From Tritonibacter mobilis (lineage in GTDB: Bacteria > Pseudomonadota > Alphaproteobacteria > Rhodobacterales > Rhodobacteraceae): a DNA stretch of 47,520 nucleotides. Below the pieces are notes generated by a model. It searched no databases, was not told the origin of the DNA, and worked only from the letters and a program-made list of their open reading frames with translations. Below, in pieces: positions 39,266 to 47,520 of the stretch. The stretch's first letter is position 1. Every line of letters begins with the position of its first letter. Location of the stretch: positions 1 through 47,520 of the forward strand of contig NZ_LNWY01000023.1 of NCBI RefSeq assembly GCF_001681715.1, given 5' to 3'. The position numbers were made by a program, and so were the translations under genes.

Positions 39266-39627
39266 AGGGCGGTTGTCGCGCCGTGCAAACAGGATTTTGA
39301 TATTTGCATGTGTTTTGGCGGTGACGCAAGTTGAGGTCGACAGAGCGAAGCCGCATACCTGCCGGAGGTATCTCTAAAAGTCATTTAATATCAGTGTAAT
39401 GCCGGTTGGTCTGGAACTTTGTTCCATCACGCATAGGTGATTTCTTGCCAAAGCGGACGTCTGTGCGACACCTTGCTTGTGATAGAACGCGATCTCGGCA
39501 GACGCGCGCCGATCTGGACAGGTCAGGGCGCGTGGCGCTGGAGATCACAGGGATGGTTCTTAGGTGATGTGGTGTCACGAGGGCAAACGCTCTCAAATTC
39601 ACGAGTAAGACCTCAAAGGAGGACATC
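39266..39627. other. 362-bp intergenic region upstream of PadR regulator and EF-hand gene
   Basis: No gene is supported. It contains divergent promoters by necessity and the palindrome at 39412-39426. The EF-hand gene's ribosome binding site AAAGGAGG is at its right end. Confidence 0.5.
39412..39426. promoter_or_regulatory. Perfect 15-bp palindrome TGGAACTTTGTTCCA
   Basis: 6-bp arms with a TTT centre, in the intergenic region next to the PadR gene. It is a candidate operator for that regulator; PadR sites are usually dyads of this size. Confidence 0.4.
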
Positions 39628-39870
39628 ATGAAACGCATTGCACTGACCACCGCAGCCCTGAGCGCCCTGATCGCAGCCCCCGCCATGGCAGAAGTTGAGC
39701 AGGCAGGCGCGCTGACCTTCAAGGAGCTTCAGCAGGAGTATCCTACGCTGACCCAGAAGGAGTTCGAGATGGTTGATGTCAACAAAGACGGTGTGGCCGA
39801 TATGGAAGAGATCGATCAGGCCGAGCAATCTGACGTGCTGGAACAGGCACCGATGAACGACAAGAGCTGA
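39628..39870 (+). CDS. Secreted EF-hand-like protein (copy B)
   Basis: 80 residues. Signal peptide MKRIALTTAALSALIAAPAMA, then one canonical EF loop DVNKDGVADMEE (50-61). The first loop is degenerate (EQAGALTFKEL) with lost acidic ligands. It is clearly related to the EF-hand protein at 19740 (same signal peptide pattern, L-QxxYP-LTxxxF spacing). Excellent AAAGGAGG ribosome binding site. Probably periplasmic, weaker Ca2+ binding. Confidence 0.85.
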   Translation: MKRIALTTAALSALIAAPAMAEVEQAGALTFKELQQEYPTLTQKEFEMVDVNKDGVADMEEIDQAEQSDVLEQAPMNDKS

Positions 39871-39926
39871 TCAGACTCTGCGCCCGAGGCTTTGATCATC
39901 ATATCAGCCGTCAATCGGGAATAAAA

Positions 39927-39960
39927 AAACGCCCCCTCTGAGATTTCAGAGGGGGCGTTT
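39927..39960. terminator. Bidirectional terminator between EF-hand gene and RND operon
   Basis: Perfect 15-bp stem AAACGCCCCCTCTGA / TCAGAGGGGGCGTTT with a 4-nt loop. The minus strand gets a run of T (A-run on plus), serving the RND operon. The plus side has TTTGTCTG. Confidence 0.92.
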
Positions 39961-39972
39961 GTCTGTGTCGGA

Positions 39973-42900
39973 TTACTCAGCGGCCCTAAGGGGAGAGCGT
40001 CCTGTCGGGGTATCGGCATCGTCGGCCGTGTCGTTTGAAGTAGACACATCATCCGTGTCCTTCGCCGCAGGTTCGCCCAGCCAATCGATTTCGGTCGAGG
40101 GCAGGCGGCGCGCTTTGCGTTGAAGCTCTGTGTCACGCACCACTTGGCTGCCGCTGCCACCGCTTATGCGTGCAATGACACGTCCCATCCATGCCATATA
40201 GGTCGAGAGCCACACCCGGATCGCCAGTAGCGACGGTGTGACCACCAGCGTCAGCACGGTTGCGACCCCAAGGCCAAAGACCACGGCAGTTGCCAGCTGC
40301 TTCCACCACAGCGCGGTTGGGCTGTCGATGGAATAGCCACCGTTGATGAAATCCAGACTGATGCCGAACATCATCGGCGCCAGACCCGCCATCGTGGTGA
40401 TGGTGGTCAGCAGCACCGGACGGATGCGGGCCTCTGCGGTGCGGATGATGGCCTCGAGCCGTGGCATGTGCTGGCTGAATTCTTGATAGGTATCAATGAG
40501 AACGATGTTATTGTTCACAACGATCCCCGCCAGCGCCACGATGCCTGTTCCAGTCATGATGATGGAAAACGGCTGTTGCATAACCATCATGCCGATCAGC
40601 ACACCGGTGGTGGACAGAACGACCGCCAACAGCACGAGCACCGAGTTGTAAAAGCTGTTGAACTGCGCCAGCAAGATCACAAACATCAGCCCAAGTGCGC
40701 CGAGGAAGGCCTTGGCAAGGAAGGCACCGGACTCGGCTTGCTCTTCTTGATCGCCCGTCCATTCCCAATCAATCGAGGCATCAAATGGCGAGGTTTCCAG
40801 CCATTTGGTCAACTCCGCGATGCGCTCGTTTGCATTGATTGGGGTAATCAGGGTGTCGCCATCTGCAATCGCCTCACGCAGCGCATCAACAGAATCGGAC
40901 CCGGTTAGGGTCTTGACCTCGGCCGTTGCGCCATTGGGGAGCGTTACTGTGTCGCCAGCGGCACTTGCGCCTTCGGTAAGGGTTTTTACGATTGCAAGAG
41001 GCACGGTTTCACCATCGCCGTCCTGCATGGTGATGCTGCTGAGACCCGGCTCAACATCCGCTTTTACATCGAAGTAACGCTGCTGTTCGATGCGCGAAAT
41101 CTCGGCGAGCTTCGGCACAGGCTTGCGCGTGACAAAGTTCGACAGCGGCACCAGACCTTCTTCGGTGCGCAGTTTGAGCGTATCGAGTGTAGACAGCACA
41201 CGTTGCTCTTCGGGGAGGCGCAGGCGGATTTCGATTTCTTCGTCCGAACTGTCCACCCGCATGGTGTCGAGCAAGATGCCGCGTGTCACCAATTGCACCA
41301 TCGCGCCGACGGTGGCCACATCGGCGCCATAACGACCCGCCTTTGCCACATCCACGTCGATTTCCCAATCGATGCCGGGCAGGGGCAGGCTGTCTTCGAT
41401 GAGTGTCAGTCCCGGTGTCTCTTCGAAATGCGTGCGGGCGATATTGGTGGCCGCGCGCAGCGGTTCCCAATCGTCGCCTTTGATGCGCAGATGCACCGGT
41501 TTGCCTGACGCGGGTCCACCTTCGAGCGCTTTGATTTCAACTTTGAAACCGGGAAGCGTATCGGTGAGTTTGCTCAGCTCTTCGAGCACGGTGTCGCCGT
41601 CAAATTCGTCGGCGGTCACTTCGCGCTCAAAGAGGCCACCGAGGATTGGTTCGGTCTTGGTCGGGCGGTCCTCCCATGGGATGATCTCAAACTGCACCTG
41701 CCCGATGGTGTCGGGCGGGGTGCTGGCACCAGAAGCATCCGTGTTGAGACCGCCTTCGCCCGCAAAGGAGAACACGTTGATTACAGCTGGGTGCCGCATG
41801 ATCAAATTCTCGGTGGCGCGTACCATCTCGTCTTTTTCATGGAGCGAGATATTGCCGCGTGCCCGCACATAGGCGGTGGCCTGTTCGGGTTCGCTTTCGA
41901 CAAAGAATTCGACCCCGCGATTGTTGGTCTGGAACAGACCGAACACTGTCATGATGCCAAAGCCCACCACCAAGAGCGTGACCACTGGCATCACAGGGTT
42001 GCCGACGATCATCTTGATAAACCAGCCGAACCCGCGCAGGCGGTTGCCAGCGACGACGCCACGCTGGCGGTGCTGCAGTTCTGCTGCGCCAAGGGTGATA
42101 GAAGCTGCTACAGCGGACAATAGAAAGATGGCAGCCCCAAGGAGCGCCGCCGGCATACCGGTGGCCCCCGCGAACAGATAGCCCGGGTTGAGCAACTGCA
42201 TCGCGCCCACGAACATCCCCCAAAGCGCCACCGGCACCAAGGCCGCGCGCACCGCCCAAGGAAGCGTGCGGCGCAAAACATCGGAGGCGTTGCCAAACGT
42301 GCGGCTCAACCGACCTGTGACACCCCCCATGACAGGCAGATAGATCAGCGCAACCACGAGCGAGGCCGAAAGAACGAAGATCAGAGTTACCGGCAACATA
42401 CCCATGAACTCGCCCGGCACACCCGGCCAGAATAGCATCGGCAAGAAGGCACAGAGCGTTGTCGCGGTGGAGGAAACCACCGGCCAGAACATCCGCTGAG
42501 CGGCCTCCACATAGGCGTGCATGGGTCCGGTGCCTTCGGCGATGCGTTTGTCGGCGTATTCCACCACCACAATCGCACCATCCACCAGCATCCCCACCGC
42601 AAGGATCAGGCCGAACATCACGATGTTGGAGACTGAAATTCCCATCAACGCAAGGAACGCAAAGCACAACAGGAAGGACGTTGGGATCGCAAAGCCCACC
42701 AGAAGCGCGGCGCGGCTGCCAAGAGCCGCGAGGATCACAATCATCACCAGCGCCACAGCCGTCAGGACAGAGCCTTCAAGCTGGCTGACCATGGACCCCA
42801 CAACGCGGCTTTGGTCGTTGGATGTGCCAAGGGTAACAGCGGCCTTGAGCTCGGGCGGCCATTTGTCTTGCGCTTCTGCAAGCGTCGCCTTCACCTGATC

Positions 42901-43785
42901 TACAGTGTCGATCAGATTGAACCCTTTGCGCTTTACCACCTGAAGCGCCACCGTGTCGCGACCATCAAATCGCGCGGTGCCTTGGCGGTCCTCAAACGTG
43001 AAATTGATCTGTGCCAATTCCCCCAGCGTGACCACCCGATCACCATTGGTTTTGACGGGAAGGCCGTAGATGTCCTCGACGCTGTCAAAGGACGATGGGA
43101 TCTTGACCGAGAAGGTGCCTTGATTGCTCTCAACCTCACCGGCGGCAATCAGTTGGTTGTTGTTTTGCACAACATTAATCAGTTCGACCGCAGTGACGTT
43201 GTAGGATTCCAGACGCAGCGGGTCGATCAGGACTTCGACCATTTCGTCGCGATTGCCCGCAATCCCGGCCTCAAGCACGGAATCCAGCGCCTCAAGGTCA
43301 TCCTGCAAGTCCTTGGCCAGCCGCGCCATTGTGCGTTCCGGCACCGGGCCGGACATATTCACGATGACAATCGGAAACTCAGAGAAGTTAATTTCGTGGA
43401 TGGCGTATTTTTCCGCGCCCTCCGGAAACTCCGCCTCGGCGGCATCCATGGCATCGCGCACATCCGCCATGACGGCAGTTTTATCCCATCCAAAGTCGAA
43501 TTCCAGCGCCACACCGGCGTAACCTTCGGCAGCGGTGGCAGACATTTTGTCGAGCCCGTCCAGATCGGCAAGCTCGGTTTCCATCACCTTCACCAGCAGC
43601 GTCTCGGAGTCCTCGGCCGAGATGCCGGGGAAGGGTACGGAGATGAACAGGGCGGGGATTTCAATATCGGGCTCGCCCTCTTTGGGCAGGCTCACATAGG
43701 CAAAGCCCCCCACCAGCAGGGAGATGGCGATAAAGGCGAGGACCATCCTCGCACGATCTGCGGCCCAGTTGACGAGACCGATCAT
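39973..43785 (-). CDS. Efflux RND transporter permease
   Basis: 1270 residues, longer than the usual ~1040. Visible are TM1 (about 13-32), the porter region, the TM4 motif AVGMLVDGAIVVVE, where the Asp pair of AcrB is D402-G403, and the second-half TM10 motif AGIVVNNNIVLIDTYQEF. Extra length comes from an insertion at ~511-566 with two additional hydrophobic stretches between TM6 and TM7, and from a polar C-terminal tail of ~60 residues. It pumps an unknown substrate with the adaptor encoded upstream (ATGA overlap). No outer-membrane channel gene is nearby. Confidence 0.93.
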   Translation of the reverse strand: MIGLVNWAADRARMVLAFIAISLLVGGFAYVSLPKEGEPDIEIPALFISVPFPGISAEDSETLLVKVMETELADLDGLDKMSATAAEGYAGVALEFDFGWDKTAVMADVRDAMDAAEAEFPEGAEKYAIHEINFSEFPIVIVNMSGPVPERTMARLAKDLQDDLEALDSVLEAGIAGNRDEMVEVLIDPLRLESYNVTAVELINVVQNNNQLIAAGEVESNQGTFSVKIPSSFDSVEDIYGLPVKTNGDRVVTLGELAQINFTFEDRQGTARFDGRDTVALQVVKRKGFNLIDTVDQVKATLAEAQDKWPPELKAAVTLGTSNDQSRVVGSMVSQLEGSVLTAVALVMIVILAALGSRAALLVGFAIPTSFLLCFAFLALMGISVSNIVMFGLILAVGMLVDGAIVVVEYADKRIAEGTGPMHAYVEAAQRMFWPVVSSTATTLCAFLPMLFWPGVPGEFMGMLPVTLIFVLSASLVVALIYLPVMGGVTGRLSRTFGNASDVLRRTLPWAVRAALVPVALWGMFVGAMQLLNPGYLFAGATGMPAALLGAAIFLLSAVAASITLGAAELQHRQRGVVAGNRLRGFGWFIKMIVGNPVMPVVTLLVVGFGIMTVFGLFQTNNRGVEFFVESEPEQATAYVRARGNISLHEKDEMVRATENLIMRHPAVINVFSFAGEGGLNTDASGASTPPDTIGQVQFEIIPWEDRPTKTEPILGGLFEREVTADEFDGDTVLEELSKLTDTLPGFKVEIKALEGGPASGKPVHLRIKGDDWEPLRAATNIARTHFEETPGLTLIEDSLPLPGIDWEIDVDVAKAGRYGADVATVGAMVQLVTRGILLDTMRVDSSDEEIEIRLRLPEEQRVLSTLDTLKLRTEEGLVPLSNFVTRKPVPKLAEISRIEQQRYFDVKADVEPGLSSITMQDGDGETVPLAIVKTLTEGASAAGDTVTLPNGATAEVKTLTGSDSVDALREAIADGDTLITPINANERIAELTKWLETSPFDASIDWEWTGDQEEQAESGAFLAKAFLGALGLMFVILLAQFNSFYNSVLVLLAVVLSTTGVLIGMMVMQQPFSIIMTGTGIVALAGIVVNNNIVLIDTYQEFSQHMPRLEAIIRTAEARIRPVLLTTITTMAGLAPMMFGISLDFINGGYSIDSPTALWWKQLATAVVFGLGVATVLTLVVTPSLLAIRVWLSTYMAWMGRVIARISGGSGSQVVRDTELQRKARRLPSTEIDWLGEPAAKDTDDVSTSNDTADDADTPTGRSPLRAAE

Positions 43786-45029
43786 TCACTCATCTCCCGA
43801 TAGGTAGGGTCAAGGGCGACGCCTTCGGTGACGAAGTCCTGACCCACTGTGATGACATCTGCTTCTTCGGGCAGGCCATCAATCCAGACGCCGGTGGATT
43901 CGTCGCGTAGCAATGTGACGGGCACAAAACCTGCGGTTTTATCTTCGCGCACCACGCGCACGCCCAGTTGGCCTTCGTTATTCAGTGTCAACGCCGATTG
44001 CGGCAGACGGTGGGCCTTGGTGCCTTCGGCGGCGATCACGATCTCTGCGGTCTGGCCGTCGCGAATGGCCAGATCCGGGTTAGCAACGGTGATTTCTACC
44101 TCAAAGGTGCGGGTTGTCTCATCCGCAGATCGGCTGATGAAAGAGACGGTCCCTGCCACCTGCTTCCCGGTCGCCAGCCGCGCGCCCGCTTTGGACCCCA
44201 GCGAGACATGGTTGATCGACGTTTCCGGCACGTAACCCACCAGCTTGATGGTATCGAGTTGAATGACGGTGGCGCAGAGGCTCCCGGCTTGCAACAGGCT
44301 GCCAAGTTCGGCGGTGTCTGATTCCAAGATACCATTGAACGGGGCATGAAGCACCAGGCGATCCATTTCCTTTTCCGCGGCATCAACGGCGGCGACAGCG
44401 GACTCGATCCCGGCATGGGTCGACGTCAGCCCGCCTTCGGCAGTGGCGATTGCAGCCTGCGCGGTGCGTTCAGCGGCCTTGGCCGATGCAAGTCGGGTTT
44501 CCGAAGCATAGCCGCCTTCAGAGAGCTTCTGGGCCGCAGTGAGATTGATGCGCGCTTCTTCAAGGACGGCTTTGGCCTCCTCAAGGCGGGCCTCGGCGGC
44601 AGGGACATTTGCGCGCGCTTCGGCCAATCGGGCTCTGGCTTCGAGGAGCGAGGCGGGACGTGTTCCTGGGTCGAGTTCGCAGAGCACATCGCCTTTCTCG
44701 ACCGATGCGCCTTTGCGTAGGGGCTCTGAGATCACGGTGGAGGCGGTCTCGGCCATGACATTGACCTGTCGCATGGCGCGGGTCTGGCCACGCAGGACCA
44801 CCGCATTGTCGATGGCGCGCGCTTTGCTGTGCACTGCAACCACTGCCACGTGAACGCCGGTGTCGCCAGCATCGGCCAATTCGGTGCGCGCGTCTGCCTC
44901 TGGGGCGGTGTCTTCAAACTCAGTGGTATCTTCGCCGCGGGCGAAAGCCAGCAGGCTGTCGCGCTCCATGACCAAGGCGTAAAGGCCAAGTGTCACGACC
45001 AGGGCGGTCAGAAGAGGGATTATGCGCAT
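43782..45029 (-). CDS. RND efflux periplasmic adaptor (membrane fusion) protein
   Basis: 415 residues from ATG MRIIPLLTALVVTLGLYALV (membrane anchor or signal). The lipoyl-like domain (VVLRGQTRAMRQVNVMAETASTVISEPLRKGASVEKGDVLCELD) is followed by an alpha-helical hairpin of Ala/Glu heptads (RPASLLEARARLAEARANVPAAEARLEEAKAVL), the second lipoyl half (DRLVLHAPFNGILESDTAELGSLLQAGSLCATV) and the beta-barrel/membrane-proximal region. Its TGA overlaps the permease ATG. An upstream in-frame extension was rejected. Confidence 0.92.
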   Translation of the reverse strand: MRIIPLLTALVVTLGLYALVMERDSLLAFARGEDTTEFEDTAPEADARTELADAGDTGVHVAVVAVHSKARAIDNAVVLRGQTRAMRQVNVMAETASTVISEPLRKGASVEKGDVLCELDPGTRPASLLEARARLAEARANVPAAEARLEEAKAVLEEARINLTAAQKLSEGGYASETRLASAKAAERTAQAAIATAEGGLTSTHAGIESAVAAVDAAEKEMDRLVLHAPFNGILESDTAELGSLLQAGSLCATVIQLDTIKLVGYVPETSINHVSLGSKAGARLATGKQVAGTVSFISRSADETTRTFEVEITVANPDLAIRDGQTAEIVIAAEGTKAHRLPQSALTLNNEGQLGVRVVREDKTAGFVPVTLLRDESTGVWIDGLPEEADVITVGQDFVTEGVALDPTYREMSE

Positions 45030-45393
45030 CGTAAAAATCGACTCCGAAATTGGACACTTTTCTGTGAGATCTACCGTGTTCCGTCGCGTCACACTGTGAA
45101 GAAGGTCACATTCAGCTGTTGCAATAAAGCAGGCAAGGTTGGGATCTGCCACGATGACAGACCTAGGTGTTTTCGCGCGTTAAGAAAATGGTTCTGATTG
45201 CTCTTGTCACGCAAAATGACACGAATCGACCAAGATTCTGACCCGCAGGCGCAGGTTCAGCCGTGATTTTCGGCATTTTCTGACGGAGTGGACGGGACTT
45301 GGCTTGTCCCGCAGCACAGGCTATGTCACATCGACACTAAGACAATCCGTGCCCGTATATGGGTGTGGAGATTTGAGCGACAAGGGCCGTTTC
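45030..45393. promoter_or_regulatory. 364-bp divergent intergenic region (RND operon / TPR gene)
   Basis: No gene is supported. It must contain promoters for the minus-strand efflux operon and the plus-strand TPR-bamB run. No clear operator palindrome was found. Confidence 0.4.
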
Positions 45394-46062
45394 ATGAGCG
45401 ATACCGACAGTTTCATCGATGAGGTCACAGAAGAGGTCCGCCGCGACCGCCTGTTCCTGATGCTAAAGCGTTATGGCTGGATCGGTGCTGTGGCAGTGCT
45501 GCTGATCGTCGGTGGTGCGACTTGGCGTGAATACAGCCGCGCCAAGGCCGTCAGTGCGGCGCAGGACGTCGGAGACCAGATTTCGGCAGCGCTCACAGCA
45601 AATGACGCAGCAGATCGCGCGGTGGCACTGGCGGATATTTCCGCCGGTGAGGTGGGTGCGAAAGCTGTTGTGGATTTTGCGCAAGCGGCTGCATTGGCGG
45701 ACGCAGGCGAACCCGAGAAAGCAGCGAGCCTGTTGGATGCCGTGGCACAGCAAAGCGAGCTACCGCAGGTCTACCGTGACATCGCAGCTTTCAAATCTGT
45801 GATCCTTCAGGCGGAGACCATGCCTGTCGAGGACCGCAGATTGCGCCTTGAAACGCTCGCTGCAGCAGGCGGCTCACTGCAATTTCTGGCAAGCGAGCAA
45901 CTGGCGCTTCTCGATATTGAGGCAGGCGACACGGACGCCGCGCTGGCGCGTCTCAAAGAGATCGCAGCCTCGGCTGGCGTGTCGCGGGACTTGCAAGAGC
46001 GGGTCTCTCAAGTGATTGTAGCCCTTGGCGGATCGCCGGAGGCGGAAGCTCAGGAAGGCTGA
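45394..46062 (+). CDS. TPR-like membrane protein (YfgM-like)
   Basis: 222 residues. A cytoplasmic N-terminal helix (DSFIDEVTEEVRRDRLFLMLKRYGW) is followed by one membrane segment (about 27-44, GWIGAVAVLLIVGGATW) and a helical periplasmic domain of TPR-like repeats (AVVDFAQAAALADAGEPEKAASLLDAVAQQSELPQVYRDIAAFKSVIL). This is the YfgM/tetratricopeptide organisation, and in many proteobacteria such a gene sits directly before bamB as here. YfgM interacts with the Sec translocon and periplasmic chaperones. Weak ribosome binding site. Confidence 0.85.
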   Translation: MSDTDSFIDEVTEEVRRDRLFLMLKRYGWIGAVAVLLIVGGATWREYSRAKAVSAAQDVGDQISAALTANDAADRAVALADISAGEVGAKAVVDFAQAAALADAGEPEKAASLLDAVAQQSELPQVYRDIAAFKSVILQAETMPVEDRRLRLETLAAAGGSLQFLASEQLALLDIEAGDTDAALARLKEIAASAGVSRDLQERVSQVIVALGGSPEAEAQEG

Positions 46063-46130
46063 GGTCTGCGCGACAGCAGATCCGGCGGGACCAGTGATAA
46101 TGACCCATGAATAATGACAGGGGCAGGGTG

Positions 46131-47456
46131 ATGACGGCAATTCCAGGTGGTTTCGGCCTGCGTGCAAGCGTGATGGCAACGGCGATGGCGGCTCTTCTGT
46201 TGGGCTGTGCCGAGCCGGAGGAAATCCTGCGCGGTGCACGTGAGGATATCCACGCGGATCGCCGGGGCGGCGTTGTTGAAAATCGCTCGGTTGCGATCTC
46301 GCTGCCGCGTGCGGTCACCAACAGCTCGTGGCAACAAAGCCCCGGCCAGCCCACCACGCGGACCACCCATGCGGCACTTTCTGCCGCGCCCTCGTTGATC
46401 TGGTCGACGAATATCGGTGCAGGTGACAGCCGCAAGCAGCGCATCACAGCCGCCCCCGTTGTGGGCGGGGGGCAGATTTACACACTGGATGCGGCATCCA
46501 AGGTTTCTGCGGTATCCCCTTCGGGCGCGGTCCTGTGGCAGCGCAATATTGAGCCTGCAAGCGACGAAGAGGGCGACGCCACAGGTGGCGGCATCGCTTA
46601 TGCGGATGGCGTGGTCTATGTGTCTTCGGGCTTTGGTGTTCTGAGTGCGCTTAATGCGAAGACAGGCCAACCCGTATGGCGACAAGAGCTCGACGCCACA
46701 GGCTCCGGCAGCCCGACGATTCGCGACGGACTCCTCTATCTTGTGGCCGGGGACGATACGGCCTGGGTGATTGACACCAAAGATGGCCGGATCGCATGGC
46801 AAATGGAAGCGAGTCCCAGCGCGTCCAACATCCTCGGAGCTCCGGCACCCGTTGTTGGATCTGAGATTTCCATCTTTGCCTTTGGCTCTGGTGATTTGAT
46901 CGGCACGTTCCGCCGCGGGGGCTTCCGCCGCTGGATCGCTTCGGTCGCGGGTGCGCGCACCGGCAGCGCGATTTCGCAGATCAGCGACGTGACGGGCGCG
47001 CCCTTCATGGACGGAAATCGTGTTTACGTCGGCAACCATTCAGGCCGCACGGCGGCCTTTGATGTAGCCTCGGGCGAGCGTCTGTGGACCGCGTTTGAGG
47101 GCACTTTTGGTCCGGTCTGGGCTGCGGGCGGTAGCCTGTTTTTGGTCAACGATCGCAGCCGCCTGATGCGCCTCAACGCCAATGACGGCAGTCCCATCTG
47201 GTCGGTAGACCTGCCGGGGTATCTTAAGGATAAGCCGCGAAAACGCGCAGAGATTGTCGCCCATCACGGTCCCATTCTTGCAGGCGGTCAGCTGGTGGTT
47301 GCGTCCAACGACGGGCTTTTGCGGTTCTTTGACCCGGTTGACGGTCGTCAAACCCGCACAGTGGAGATCAAGGGCGGCGCAACAACCGAGCCCGTGGTGG
47401 CCAATGGCACCCTTTATGTGGTGACGCGTGACGGCAATTTGGCGGCGTTTCGCTAA
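46131..47456 (+). CDS. bamB: Outer membrane assembly lipoprotein BamB-like (PQQ-type beta-propeller)
   Basis: 441 residues from ATG with GGGGCAGGG upstream; ATG 46107 is also in frame. Lipoprotein signal peptide with lipobox LLGC. The mature part is a beta-propeller of repeated blades (GGQIYTLDAASKVSAVSPSGAVLWQRNI; GVVYVSSGFGVLSALNAKTGQPVWRQEL; RVYVGNHSGRTAAFDVASGERLWTA). BamB is the propeller lipoprotein of the BAM complex that inserts outer-membrane proteins. In this group der usually follows; that would lie outside the window. Confidence 0.88.
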   Translation: MTAIPGGFGLRASVMATAMAALLLGCAEPEEILRGAREDIHADRRGGVVENRSVAISLPRAVTNSSWQQSPGQPTTRTTHAALSAAPSLIWSTNIGAGDSRKQRITAAPVVGGGQIYTLDAASKVSAVSPSGAVLWQRNIEPASDEEGDATGGGIAYADGVVYVSSGFGVLSALNAKTGQPVWRQELDATGSGSPTIRDGLLYLVAGDDTAWVIDTKDGRIAWQMEASPSASNILGAPAPVVGSEISIFAFGSGDLIGTFRRGGFRRWIASVAGARTGSAISQISDVTGAPFMDGNRVYVGNHSGRTAAFDVASGERLWTAFEGTFGPVWAAGGSLFLVNDRSRLMRLNANDGSPIWSVDLPGYLKDKPRKRAEIVAHHGPILAGGQLVVASNDGLLRFFDPVDGRQTRTVEIKGGATTEPVVANGTLYVVTRDGNLAAFR

Positions 47457-47520
47457 CAGCTACGGATTGGCCCCATTGAAGTTTTGCGCTGCGCTTTGCG
47501 CATCGCGAGGGGGCGGGGGC

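Noticed and set aside
45030-45152. N-terminal extension of the RND adaptor protein
   Set aside because: The extra 41 residues precede a clean signal/anchor sequence starting MRIIPLL and lack any conserved feature.

Overview
The window reads as chromosome of a marine alphaproteobacterium of the Rhodobacteraceae (Roseobacter group). The grounds are the gene content and order: heterotetrameric sarcosine oxidase soxB-D-A-G with a small membrane ORF between soxB and soxD, ccmI-ruvX-DUF1289, and TPR protein-bamB. The species cannot be named from this sequence alone.

Layout. (1) 1 to about 1.95 kb is the right end of a genomic island inserted at the 5' end of dusA. It holds a tyrosine integrase reading away from dusA and two small coupled unknown genes, one cut by the window edge. 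(2) 1.9-20.8 kb is core chromosome: dusA, an Fe(II)/2-oxoglutarate oxygenase-like protein, ccmI-ruvX-DUF1289 on the minus strand, the sarcosine oxidase operon closed by a strong terminator, three diverged tandem paralogues of small secreted proteins, Fe/Mn superoxide dismutase, a host-attachment-family operon, a LOG-family hydrolase, a LysM protein, an Atm1-type ABC exporter, an EF-hand protein and a cupin. (3) 20,923-36,385 is a 15.46-kb integrated element bounded by a 46-bp direct repeat of the 3' part of tRNA-Asn(GUU). The intact tRNA is at its right end. (4) 36.4-47.5 kb is core chromosome again: a methyl-accepting chemotaxis protein, a PadR regulator, a second EF-hand protein, an RND efflux pair, a TPR membrane protein and a BamB-like lipoprotein.

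The tRNA-Asn element looks like a phage satellite (PICI/P4-like). It encodes an integrase, AlpA-like HTH proteins, a primase-polymerase/VapE helicase followed by an AT-rich region with iteron-like TGTAGAYC repeats (candidate origin), a small-terminase-like protein, and a run of small unknown or coiled-coil genes. I recognise no capsid, portal or large terminase gene. Its right third, beyond a strong terminator, is a defence cargo block: a TIGR04141/DUF6119-like protein, a small unknown protein, and a CBASS anti-phage locus. The CBASS consists of a CD-NTase cyclase, an E2-like conjugating protein fused to a SEC-C zinc motif and, divergently transcribed, a Cap15-type two-TM/beta-barrel effector. 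By analogy with known short type II CBASS, phage infection would activate the cyclase, its nucleotide would trigger the membrane effector, and the E2 protein would modify and prime the cyclase.

The most unusual items are the E2-only CBASS with divergent Cap15 on a satellite, the iteron array, a 22-residue Cys-rich peptide with an excellent Shine-Dalgarno site overlapped by a 10-codon leader, a coiled-coil gene apparently broken by one missing base, a pentanucleotide repeat inside a small island gene, and an RND pump with an extra pair of hydrophobic segments.
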